DNA of 6,008 bases from Oscillospiraceae bacterium (GCA_016302225.1 JAEDOB010000147.1:1-6008); one strand, 5' to 3'; positions 1 to 5,907 are shown, numbered from the stretch's first letter. A program made the numbers and translations. Notes: generated from the letters alone by a model not told the origin.

Positions 1-959
1 ATAGGCGCATACTTGTTTATAAACTCTTCTACCTTCGCTTCGTAGCGGTCGGTGTTTTCGTAAAGGCTTGCGGCGTGTCCCGCATTTTCAACTATCATCA
101 TATCCTTCGGTGCGGCACAGGCAACGTAGTTTTTCTCGCTCATCCATGTGGGAACAAAATCATCGTCCTTGCCGTGGATAAACAGTGTGGGTATCTTTGT
201 TACATTCATAGCGTCAAGGGTGGAATAATCCTTGAAGCCGTAGCCTGCCTTTTTGCGGCACATGGCGTCGTTGATGTTCATTACGGGGAATGGCGGCAGG
301 TGGTAATCTCTCTTTAAGATATGCGCAAAAACGTCATAGGGGGACGTAAACGCACAGTCCGCAACAATAGCCTTGACATTTTCGGGAATATCGGGAAATC
401 CCGAAGTCATAAGCACCGTTGCACCGCCCATGGAAACGCCGAACAGTATAATTTTCTTATCCTCGCCGAAACGCTTTACGGCATATTTTATCCATTCCAG
501 ACAATCGTATCTGTCAAGAATGCCGAAGCCTATGTATTTTCCTTCGCTCTTGCCGTGTGCCCTGTTGTCAACGATAAGGCAGTCTGCGCCCTTTTCCAGG
601 AAAAATTTGCAGATGGAAGGGCAGTCGTTCATACCCATGCTTGTATAGCCGTGGAAGCCGATAACAATAGTGTCCGAGGGCTTATCTGCGGGGAAATAGT
701 CGCCGTGGAGAGTTAAATCGTCCCTTGATTTTATGGTGATATGCTCGGAGGTGCGTTCAAGTATCCATTCCTTTCGGGGACGAATTATCTTGCGGTATTC
801 CTCCCATTTTGCCATATCAGCCATTTCGTCAAGATTTACACAAACCTGATCCTGACGGGGAATGACCTTGTTAAAAAGCGTAAGTGCGCCCGCTGTTGCA
901 CCCGCCGCACCCAGCAGAGCGACGCCGCCGACTATTGCGGCAATTGATGTGCCATTCAT
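1..959 (-). CDS. Membrane-anchored alpha/beta hydrolase (serine hydrolase, YqkD-like), 3' end cut by window edge
   Basis: An open frame runs from the ATG at 959 to the left edge without a stop, giving 319 visible codons; probably only a few are missing. The start is supported by AAAGGAG (plus positions 971-977) 11 nt upstream. Residues 5-28 are a hydrophobic, Ala/Gly-rich segment after a very short N-terminus, so the protein is probably a signal-anchored or exported enzyme. The alpha/beta-hydrolase fold is shown by an oxyanion-type HG at 103-104, the nucleophile elbow G-V-S-M-G-G with Ser176, the acid in H-G-K-D-D-D-F-V-P (Asp266 by spacing) and the base in A-G-H (His295). The triad is complete and correctly spaced. 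Overall it resembles Bacillus YqkD-type hydrolases and the serine aminopeptidase S33/BAAT-like group. The substrate cannot be read from sequence; an ester or acyl compound is a guess. It is divergent from a TetR repressor gene, and its promoter carries two palindromic operators, so it is probably induced by a small molecule. Confidence 0.93.
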   Translation of the reverse strand, partial: MNGTSIAAIVGGVALLGAAGATAGALTLFNKVIPRQDQVCVNLDEMADMAKWEEYRKIIRPRKEWILERTSEHITIKSRDDLTLHGDYFPADKPSDTIVIGFHGYTSMGMNDCPSICKFFLEKGADCLIVDNRAHGKSEGKYIGFGILDRYDCLEWIKYAVKRFGEDKKIILFGVSMGGATVLMTSGFPDIPENVKAIVADCAFTSPYDVFAHILKRDYHLPPFPVMNINDAMCRKKAGYGFKDYSTLDAMNVTKIPTLFIHGKDDDFVPTWMSEKNYVACAAPKDMMIVENAGHAASLYENTDRYEAKVEEFINKYAP

Positions 960-987
960 ATGTAAAACTGCTCCTTTCGATTTTTTT

Positions 988-1000
988 CGACCGTCGGTCG
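988..1000. promoter_or_regulatory. Operator O1, TetR-type palindrome
   Basis: The 13-bp sequence CGACCG-T-CGGTCG is a perfect palindrome around one central base. It lies about 10 to 22 bp downstream of the predicted hydrolase transcription start and upstream of that gene's ribosome binding site. A protein bound here would block early elongation or open-complex formation. The same core recurs at O2 with the opposite orientation of the central base. The binding protein is inferred to be the adjacent TetR product. Confidence 0.85.
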
Positions 1001-1015
1001 GATTTCACTGTTTTC

Positions 1016-1044
1016 ATAATATCACACTTTCGACCGACGGTCAA
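1016..1044 (-). promoter_or_regulatory. Sigma-A promoter of the alpha/beta hydrolase gene
   Basis: Read on the minus strand, the -35 box is TTGACC (plus 1039-1044) and the -10 box is TATTAT (plus 1016-1021), with exactly 17 bp between them. The predicted start near 1009 gives a leader of about 50 nt that contains operator O1. Operator O2 overlaps the -35 box, so access of RNA polymerase should compete directly with the repressor. Confidence 0.85.
1032..1042. promoter_or_regulatory. Operator O2, TetR-type palindrome overlapping the hydrolase -35 box
   Basis: GACCG-A-CGGTC is a perfect 11-bp palindrome with one central base, and the flanking C at 1031 extends the match with O1. Its centre (1037) is 43 bp from the O1 centre (994), close to four helical turns, so two dimers would sit on about the same face of the DNA. 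It shares four bases with the hydrolase -35 box. It lies 21 bp upstream of the tetR -35 box, so direct autorepression of tetR is less obvious than repression of the hydrolase. Confidence 0.85.
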
Positions 1045-1063
1045 GTATTTTTTTCAAAAAATC

Positions 1064-1092
1064 TTGTCAACGGTAAAATTTTGTGTTACAAT
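1064..1092 (+). promoter_or_regulatory. Sigma-A promoter of the tetR gene
   Basis: The -35 box is TTGTCA (1064-1069) and the -10 box is TACAAT (1087-1092), separated by 17 bp. The predicted start near 1099 leaves a leader of about 59 nt before the ATG at 1158. This promoter is back to back with the hydrolase promoter; the two -35 boxes are 19 bp apart across a T/A-tract stretch that could act as a shared UP element. Confidence 0.8.
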
Positions 1093-1157
1093 AACATTGT
1101 AAACGAAAACAGGCACCGATTTACTGTGAGAATATCCAAAGGAAGCGTCAGGAAACT

Positions 1158-1772
1158 ATGAAAACCGACAAGAAAGAACTTATTTTTAAAGCCACCGAGG
1201 AGCTTATCTCCGAAGCCGCTTATAATGATATAACCGTCGATGCCATTGCAAAGAAAGCGGGCATTGGCAAGGGCAGCGTCTATTACTATTTCAAGAGCAA
1301 GGACGAGATAATCTACGCCGTTGTGGAAAGAAGCTACCGCCGTGCTATCAGGGACTTTTTTGAGAATATACATAACCGTCCCGAAACATCGGCTCTCGAA
1401 AAGATGAAGCTGCTTTTTTACAGCATAATCAAGCAGGATTACAGCAACAATGAAAAGAATATGCTGCATAAGCTGAATCTCCACGAGGACCCCGATATTC
1501 ATCATAAGATAAATGTCGCCGCCATTCAGGAGATAGCCCCCGTGGTGGAGCAGCTGATGTATGAGGGCATTGCCGAGGGCACTATACACTCCGAAACGCC
1601 CAAGGAAAGCGCAGAGGTCATTGTTGCGGTGCTTACCTATTTTCTGGACAGGTCAATGTATTCGGAAGATCCGCAGGTAATGCTCAACAGAATGAAGCTT
1701 ATCTCCGAGGTCATGGAAACCTGTCTGAAAGCGGAGAAGGGAAGCTTTGACTACCTTTACAAGCTCAACTGA
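1158..1772 (+). CDS. TetR/AcrR-family transcriptional repressor
   Basis: The product is 204 residues, a typical TetR-family length. The N-terminal DNA-binding domain is clear: helix 1 begins with K-E-L-I-F-K-A-T-E-E-L-I, and the helix-turn-helix lies at about residues 25-47 with the hallmark A-K-K-A-G-I-G-K-G-S-V-Y-Y-Y-F-K, followed by S-K-D-E-I. The remainder (about 55-204) is an alpha-helical, family-variable ligand-binding and dimerisation domain, so the effector cannot be named. The ATG at 1158 gives the standard TetR N-terminus; purine-rich AAAGGAAG (1138-1145) and AGGAA (1150-1154) precede it, neither at ideal spacing. It is divergent from the hydrolase, and two palindromes of TetR-operator form lie on the hydrolase promoter. 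This makes it the likely local repressor of the hydrolase (inference from position). No intrinsic terminator follows it; repeats begin 4 bp after the stop. Confidence 0.95.
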   Translation: MKTDKKELIFKATEELISEAAYNDITVDAIAKKAGIGKGSVYYYFKSKDEIIYAVVERSYRRAIRDFFENIHNRPETSALEKMKLLFYSIIKQDYSNNEKNMLHKLNLHEDPDIHHKINVAAIQEIAPVVEQLMYEGIAEGTIHSETPKESAEVIVAVLTYFLDRSMYSEDPQVMLNRMKLISEVMETCLKAEKGSFDYLYKLN

Positions 1773-1776
1773 CACC

Positions 1777-1818
1777 GAATGTGGAATGTTGAGTTATGAG
1801 TGTTGAATGTTGAGTGAT
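1777..1818. repeat. Left arm: six in-phase 7-bp units (GARTGTT type)
   Basis: Six consecutive heptamers can be read without gaps: GAATGTG, GAATGTT, GAGTTAT, GAGTGTT, GAATGTT, GAGTGAT. The run begins 4 bp after the tetR stop and ends exactly where the terminal repeat of the REP-like element begins (1819). The same heptamers return in inverted orientation at 1997-2031, so the two runs form the arms of a larger inverted repeat of about 255 bp. Confidence 0.85.
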
Positions 1819-1954
1819 TATAGCAGTACTTAAAAATATCCTAACACACTTGTAGGGGACGGGTTTCCCGTCCCGCAGTTACCGATAGAAGGTATGAAAC
1901 TGCGGGCGGGGAAACCCCGCCCCTACAATAAAGTTATTTTTATGGATTGCTATA
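1819..1954. mobile_element. 136-bp MITE-like element with REP/BIME-type hairpin doublet, copy 1 (complete)
   Basis: The ends are 20-bp terminal inverted repeats (1819-1838 and 1935-1954) matching at 17 of 20 positions, with outer sequence TATAGCA. The core (1850-1928) is a head-to-head pair of hairpins. GTAG at 1852-1855 is followed by GGGACGGG-TTT-CCCGTCCC (1856-1874). The mirror unit is GGGCGGGG-AAA-CCCCGCCC (1904-1922) followed by CTAC (1923-1926). Each hairpin has a perfect 8-bp stem and 3-nt loop. A GTAG foot plus an inverted hairpin partner is the architecture of REP doublets (BIMEs) mobilised by RAYT/IS200-like transposases. No transposase is encoded here, so this is a non-autonomous element. 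No convincing target duplication is visible. It lies between the two heptamer arms. Confidence 0.8.
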
Positions 1955-1995
1955 GTTAATGTGAAAAAGCCATATCTCACTAAAAACCGAACACA

Positions 1996-2001
1996 TATAA
2001 T
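1996..2001 (+). promoter_or_regulatory. Possible -10 box for the S41 peptidase gene
   Basis: TATAAT occurs 49 bp upstream of the peptidase start, overlapping the beginning of the right heptamer arm. No acceptable -35 box lies 16-18 bp upstream and there is no TGn extension, so the call is weak. Read-through from tetR or from the repeat element is the alternative. Confidence 0.25.
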
Positions 2002-2031
2002 TCAACACTCAACACTTAACATTCAACATTA
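1997..2031. repeat. Right arm: five in-phase 7-bp units, inverted relative to the left arm
   Basis: On the plus strand the units are ATAATTC, AACACTC, AACACTT, AACATTC, AACATTA. Their reverse complements are the GARTGTT-type units of the left arm. Thirty-base segments of the two arms (1785-1814 and 2001-2030) are complementary at roughly four fifths of positions. The run ends 4 bp before the GAAAGGG ribosome binding site of the next gene. Positions 1955-1996, between the REP-like element and this arm, hold nothing I recognise. Confidence 0.8.
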
Positions 2032-2049
2032 TTAAGAAAGGGAAATTGA

Positions 2050-3744
2050 ATGAAAAAATATCTGAAAACTGCGGGAAATGTTATTATTGTTATCGGGATT
2101 TGTGCGCTGCTTTTTTGCTGTGTTCCCGGCAGAGATAATATTATTGCCAATATTATCGACACATTTACCTATAAGGAGATAGAATTCACCGAGCCCACAA
2201 AGGAGCAGATGCTGTCCGATTTTGACTATATGCTGGACGTTCTCAAAACCGGTATACCAAACATCTCCGAAAGCGAAAAGCTCTACGGCTTTGACTTTGA
2301 CGAGAAATGCGCAAAATACCGTGAAATGGCGGAGAAATGCGAAAACGGCTATGACTTTTACACACTCTGCAATGCCGTGCTTGCGGACGTTCCCAACTGC
2401 CACACCTATATGAGCTATATGCAGTCCAGCTACATTGCGTCGCAGCTGTGCTTTAATGCGGAGCACGTCCGTTTCCGACCGAATATAGGCGGCATTGCGG
2501 ACGCATGGAACAGGTATCTCGGCGAAAAAACAGAACAGCTTTATGACAGGGACAATTCCGCACTTTTCCTTTACTGCGACGGGCACTATATGAACATTGA
2601 ATACGAAAAGCCCGAGCTGCGTGAAAAATTCGGTCAGGAGATACTTGAAATTAACGGCAGACCCGTTTCCGAATTTGTGAACGAGCACCTGTTTTACTCA
2701 AAGCTCAGCTACGATTTCAAGAACAATATCCCCTACCGTGACAATATTTCCTTTAACCTGACAGACGGCGAGGAGCTGGACGCTCTTGTCCTCTGCGACG
2801 ACGGCACTACAAAGAATATCAAGCTTTTTTACAGCCTTGAACGTGAAACTGCCTTCAATGAAGCGGCGGCATATGCAGCCCTCAGCGATTACGATTTTGA
2901 GGAGGCTATGCAGGAGGTGGACGAGGAGTCCTATACTCTTGTTTACACCGAGGAAACAGACACTCTCTACGCCGAATTCAAAAGCTTTGACTATTTTGAC
3001 GGCGAAAAGCTTAAAGCGGAAATGAAAGGGTATGCCGAATGCCGTCATATCATCCTTGATGTCCGTGAAAATGGCGGCGGAATAACCGGCTTCTGGGAGA
3101 AAAACATTTACGCTCCCCTGTTCAAGGATAAGCTGATAATCGACAACGAGTCCTATCTTGAACTTAACAAGTACAACCGAAACCCCTTCGGCGACTTGCT
3201 TGAAAGCCTTTATTATTCCCACGAAAAAATAACGGCAAGAGAACTTCCCTTTGAAACAAACAACGCATACAGCTGGTACAAATTCAGCGAATATAACGAA
3301 TATGACGGAGAATATGACGGTGAAACTCCTGTTGAGGACAGGGATATTTACATTCTGTCGGGACGAAACTCCGCCTCTCTCACCGACGAATTTATCTACT
3401 ATTTCAGCAAAAACGGACTTGCGACCATAGTCGGCGAAAACACCAAGGGCGAGGGTATCGCACCCACCTATATGTGTCAGGCAATGCCCGAAACGGGGCT
3501 GGTTTTCAACTATTCCCCCTTTGTCGCCATCAATTCGGACGGAAAGGATAACTCCGTTTACTGCTCCGCCCCCGATATTTACGTGACTCTCAGCCGTGAT
3601 GACTATGTTATAAACCGCAAGCTGCGTTTGGAGGGCAAGGACACTCTCGAATATGAAAACCGCCTTTTGTGGGACACCGAGCTGAAATATGTTCTGGACA
3701 AAATTGCGGCGGATATTGATGATATGCCCGCCGTTGCGGCGTAA
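2050..3744 (+). CDS. S41-family (tail-specific/tricorn-like) serine peptidase homologue, membrane-anchored or secreted
   Basis: The product has 564 residues. The start has a good ribosome binding site (AAAGGG at 2037-2042, 7 nt spacing) and gives a short basic N-terminus followed by a hydrophobic segment (about 9-25). This is a signal peptide or anchor; L-L-F-C-C is not a good lipobox. A histidine in N-C-H-T-Y (His118) sits where many S41 proteins carry D-G-H-T. I-N-G-R-P-V (201-206) ends a degenerate PDZ-like stretch. The peptidase core has I-L-D-V-R-E-N-G-G-G (335-344), matching the S41 DxRxNxGG motif, and N-S-A-S-L-T-D-E-F (440-448) with Ser443 as likely nucleophile. Near 462-469, G-E-N-T-K-G-E-G has Glu468 where the lysine of Ser/Lys-dyad CtpA enzymes falls, so it resembles the Ser-His (tricorn/IRBP-like) branch. 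A P-D-I motif follows (508-510). It would act outside the membrane on peptides or proteins. Substrate unknown; a catalytically weakened protein is possible. Confidence 0.85.
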   Translation: MKKYLKTAGNVIIVIGICALLFCCVPGRDNIIANIIDTFTYKEIEFTEPTKEQMLSDFDYMLDVLKTGIPNISESEKLYGFDFDEKCAKYREMAEKCENGYDFYTLCNAVLADVPNCHTYMSYMQSSYIASQLCFNAEHVRFRPNIGGIADAWNRYLGEKTEQLYDRDNSALFLYCDGHYMNIEYEKPELREKFGQEILEINGRPVSEFVNEHLFYSKLSYDFKNNIPYRDNISFNLTDGEELDALVLCDDGTTKNIKLFYSLERETAFNEAAAYAALSDYDFEEAMQEVDEESYTLVYTEETDTLYAEFKSFDYFDGEKLKAEMKGYAECRHIILDVRENGGGITGFWEKNIYAPLFKDKLIIDNESYLELNKYNRNPFGDLLESLYYSHEKITARELPFETNNAYSWYKFSEYNEYDGEYDGETPVEDRDIYILSGRNSASLTDEFIYYFSKNGLATIVGENTKGEGIAPTYMCQAMPETGLVFNYSPFVAINSDGKDNSVYCSAPDIYVTLSRDDYVINRKLRLEGKDTLEYENRLLWDTELKYVLDKIAADIDDMPAVAA

Positions 3745-3770
3745 TAAATATGAAATAGCCCAAACAAACT

Positions 3771-3877
3771 TTGTAGGGGACGGGTTTCCCGTCCCGCATT
3801 TACCGATAGAACTTTTGTAACTTGCGGGCGGGGAAACCCCGCCCCTACAAAACGGGTATTTTTTGTGGATTGCTATA
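3771..3877. mobile_element. REP/BIME-type hairpin doublet, copy 2 (left end lost)
   Basis: The core is nearly identical to the copy in the preceding intergenic gap. GTAG (3773-3776) plus GGGACGGG-TTT-CCCGTCCC (3777-3795) faces GGGCGGGG-AAA-CCCCGCCC (3826-3833, loop 3834-3836, 3837-3844) plus CTAC (3845-3848). The central TTACCGATAGAA (3800-3811) is conserved, while the rest of the spacer differs. The right terminal repeat is present (3857-3877, ending GGATTGCTATA). The matching left terminal repeat cannot be found; the core begins 26 bp after the peptidase stop. The copy therefore looks truncated on its left, and it fills most of the 155-bp gap before the HSP90 gene. Confidence 0.8.
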
Positions 3878-3879
3878 AT
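3871..3879 (+). promoter_or_regulatory. Extended -10 promoter element at the repeat end, upstream of the HSP90 gene
   Basis: TGC-TATAAT combines a perfect -10 hexamer (3874-3879) with a TGn extension. The first seven bases (TGCTATA) belong to the terminal repeat of the REP-like element and the last two (AT) come from flanking DNA. There is no recognisable -35 box (AACGGG at 17-bp spacing), which extended -10 promoters tolerate. The predicted start near 3886 would overlap the AAAAGGAA ribosome binding site (3881-3888), leaving a very short leader, so the real start may be elsewhere. Read-through from the peptidase gene is the alternative. Confidence 0.4.
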
Positions 3880-3899
3880 GAAAAGGAACATTAAAAATT

Positions 3900-5669
3900 A
3901 TGCAGAATGATTTCAAATTCAAAGTAAATTTAGGCGGAATGATAGATATTCTGTCAAACCACCTTTACAGCAGCCCCGACGTTTTCGTCCGTGAACTGAT
4001 GCAGAACGGCGTTGACGCCATCTCCGCCCGTCAGACCGCCGACAAGCAGTTTCCCGAAAACGGCGGGCTTATCACCGTAGAGATCGACGAGGGGAAAACC
4101 ATTCGCTTTACCGACAACGGCACGGGACTGACCGAGGAGGAAATTCACCGTTTTCTGGCAGTTATCGGACAGTCCTCAAAGCGTGATATTGAAGAAGGTA
4201 TGATAAACGCCGATTATATCGGACGGTTCGGCATAGGTCTGCTGTCCTGCTTTATGGTGACGGACGAGATACTTATCCGCACCCGCTCCTTCCGTCAGCC
4301 CGACATCTGCATCGAGTGGCACGGCAGACCCGACGGTACATACACTATCCGTCCCGCCCTCAGAGAATGTGAGATAGGCACGGAAATTGTCATAAGGGCA
4401 AAGCAGGGCGCAGAGGACTATTTCACCGAGGAACGTGTCAGCGAGCTTATACTTTACTACGGACTGCCCCTGCCCTTCCCCGTCTGCATAAAAAAGGGAG
4501 AAAAGCTTACACGGATAAACACTCTCCCCGCCGTATCGGGCAGCACAAGGGAAAGCGTTATGCAGCTGGGCACGGCGCTTTTCGGGGAGAATTTCATCGA
4601 CTTTATCCCGCTGGAGTCCAAGTCGGGGCTGTTCAGCGGGGCGGCGTATATCCTGCCATATTCCGTGGCGGCAAATTCCGAGCAGAAGCACCGAATTTAT
4701 CTGAAAAATATGCTCCTTACCGAGGACGGCAAGTCTATCCTGCCGAAATGGGCGTTTTTCGTCCGCTGCTTTTTCAATACGGCAAAGCTGCGTCCCACGG
4801 CGTCCCGTGAGGATTTTTACGATGATGACAATCTGAAAACCGCAAGAAAGGAGCTGGGGGAATGTATCAGCAAATATCTGATGCGAATTTCACGGACAAA
4901 TCCCCCGCTGCTAAAGCGCATAGTGACTGTCCACAGCCTTGCGGTAAAATCCATTGCCGCCGAGGACGACGAGCTTTTTAATGTTTTCATGCCCCATCTG
5001 ACCTTTGAAACCTCTCTGGGCGAAATGACGGGCAGCGAGATTCGCAGCTTTTCGGGACGGATAAGCTATACCCCCGAGCTGGACAGGTTCCGTCAGCTTT
5101 CGTCCATTTTCAGGGCGCAGGGCGAGCTTCTGGTCAATGCGGGTTATGTCTACGAAACTGCGCTGATACAAAAGCTTTCCGAGAAAAACGCCTTTGCGGA
5201 CATTAAGGAAGTCGAGGACAGCGACATTGAAGGCATTCTCTCCGAACCCGACGGTGTTGACCGAGAAACAGTAAGACGCTTTGAACAGGCGGCAAATGAC
5301 GCCGTTTCCGACGGGGAAATTTTCTGTTCCCTGAAAAGCTTCTCCCCCGAACAGCTGCCTGCCCTGTTTGTCACCGATGAAAATGCACGTATCCTGCGGG
5401 ACATAAAGCGGTCAAAGGCGGCTGGGCTTGACATATTTTCAGAGATGCTGGACGCATTCAGCGAGGAATTTGAGGGGCTGGGACACTCTACCTTGTATTT
5501 CAACGCAAACAATCCGCTGGTGAAAAAGCTTATCTCCACCGACCGTGAGGAAAAGCTGAAGGCGGCGGCTGCGGTGCTGTATGTTCAGTCGCTTTTGTCG
5601 GGGGGACACCCGGTTAAGGCGAAGGAGATGGAGCTGCTTAATAACGGGCTGCTGACCCTGCTAGACTGA
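3900..5669 (+). CDS. Divergent HSP90-family (HtpG-like) chaperone with GHKL ATPase domain
   Basis: The product has 589 residues, shorter than typical HtpG (about 620-635). AAAAGGAA (3881-3888) lies 11 nt before the ATG. The N-terminal ATPase domain carries the Bergerat-fold motifs in order: R-E-L-M-Q-N-G-V-D-A (31-40) with catalytic Glu32 and Mg/ATP-binding Asn36; F-T-D-N-G-T-G-L (70-77) with adenine-contacting Asp72; and I-G-R-F-G-I-G-L-L-S-C-F-M-V (107-120), the glycine-rich lid segment. The middle domain shows R-I-Y-L-K-N-M-L-L (265-273), I-L-P-K-W, and T-A-S-R-E (300-304), with Arg303 matching the ATP-contacting arginine of the N-V-S-R-E motif in HtpG. The C-terminal third is poorly conserved by eye and ends in leucine-rich helices suitable for dimerisation. 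All ATPase residues are present, so an active cytoplasmic chaperone is expected; clients are unknown. It resembles the divergent bacterial group annotated as HSP90 family protein rather than canonical HtpG. Confidence 0.93.
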   Translation: MQNDFKFKVNLGGMIDILSNHLYSSPDVFVRELMQNGVDAISARQTADKQFPENGGLITVEIDEGKTIRFTDNGTGLTEEEIHRFLAVIGQSSKRDIEEGMINADYIGRFGIGLLSCFMVTDEILIRTRSFRQPDICIEWHGRPDGTYTIRPALRECEIGTEIVIRAKQGAEDYFTEERVSELILYYGLPLPFPVCIKKGEKLTRINTLPAVSGSTRESVMQLGTALFGENFIDFIPLESKSGLFSGAAYILPYSVAANSEQKHRIYLKNMLLTEDGKSILPKWAFFVRCFFNTAKLRPTASREDFYDDDNLKTARKELGECISKYLMRISRTNPPLLKRIVTVHSLAVKSIAAEDDELFNVFMPHLTFETSLGEMTGSEIRSFSGRISYTPELDRFRQLSSIFRAQGELLVNAGYVYETALIQKLSEKNAFADIKEVEDSDIEGILSEPDGVDRETVRRFEQAANDAVSDGEIFCSLKSFSPEQLPALFVTDENARILRDIKRSKAAGLDIFSEMLDAFSEEFEGLGHSTLYFNANNPLVKKLISTDREEKLKAAAAVLYVQSLLSGGHPVKAKEMELLNNGLLTLLD

Positions 5670-5684
5670 ATATAAAAGTTTCGT

Positions 5685-5772
5685 CCACCTTTTCTAAAGG
5701 TGGCATGGGGTCAATTTTAAAATCAAAGATTTTAAAATCTGGGGCAGCGCCCCCGTCGCCTCCGCAGAGGCG
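5685..5772. repeat. Cluster of four short hairpins after the HSP90 gene
   Basis: Four adjacent perfect stem-loops begin 15 bp after the HSP90 stop: CCACCTTT-TCT-AAAGGTGG (5685-5703); an 11-bp AT stem with ATTTTAAAATC (5714-5724) and GATTTTAAAAT (5728-5738); GGGGC-AGC-GCCCC (5741-5753); and CGCCTC-CGCA-GAGGCG (5757-5772). None is followed by a T-run, so they are not classical intrinsic terminators. They could still protect the 3' end of the HSP90 mRNA or slow polymerase. The composition resembles dispersed intergenic palindromes of Ruminococcaceae, as I recall them; I have not compared them. Confidence 0.7.
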
Positions 5773-5907
5773 AAATCCCCTAAACTAACAGCCAAAACAA
5801 AGCAACATCAAAGCGCACAAAATCAACAGCCCAAAAAGCACCGCACACAAAAATAACAGTAAAGCCACCATCTAACAACAATCACAAAAGCAACAAAAAC
5901 CATCAAG
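5773..5907. other. A/C-rich, G/T-poor non-coding tract
   Basis: For about 135 nt the plus strand is almost entirely A and C, with isolated G and T. No gene with a ribosome binding site is visible in it. On the minus strand the T/G richness makes several frames hydrophobic by composition alone, including a 28-codon frame at 5871-5785. The bias is unlike the rest of the window and predicts an unstructured plus-strand RNA. Confidence 0.7.

Noticed and set aside
75..947. Several plus-strand frames in the first kilobase
   Set aside because: All lie opposite the alpha/beta hydrolase, whose minus-strand frame is open throughout with a complete catalytic triad; none has family features.
1086..1589. 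167-codon minus-strand frame over tetR and its promoter
   Set aside because: It overlaps an unmistakable TetR gene and its promoter and shows no domain; it arises from codon composition.
1850..1928. REP-like hairpins as a rho-independent terminator for tetR
   Set aside because: The GC-rich stems are not followed by a T-run on the plus strand (CTACAATAAAG follows), so they do not fit an intrinsic terminator, although they may still slow polymerase.
1777..2031. Short repeats as a CRISPR array
   Set aside because: The units are 7 bp, contiguous and without spacers, and no cas gene is nearby.
2050..2130. Lipoprotein signal in the S41 peptidase N-terminus
   Set aside because: The cysteines at 23 and 24 are preceded by L-L-F, and Phe or Cys at the -1 position does not fit the lipobox, so an anchor or ordinary signal peptide is more likely.
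2698..3891. 397-codon open frame on the minus strand, antisense to the S41 peptidase gene
   Set aside because: It is a shadow of the peptidase gene: the plus-strand frame has clear S41 motifs and a good ribosome binding site, while this frame has no recognisable domain and runs through the repeat element.
2050..5669. Peptidase and HSP90 gene as a two-gene defence or quality-control system
   Set aside because: They share a strand but are separated by a repeat element with its own possible promoter, and no third component or recurring context is visible; the window gives no positive evidence.
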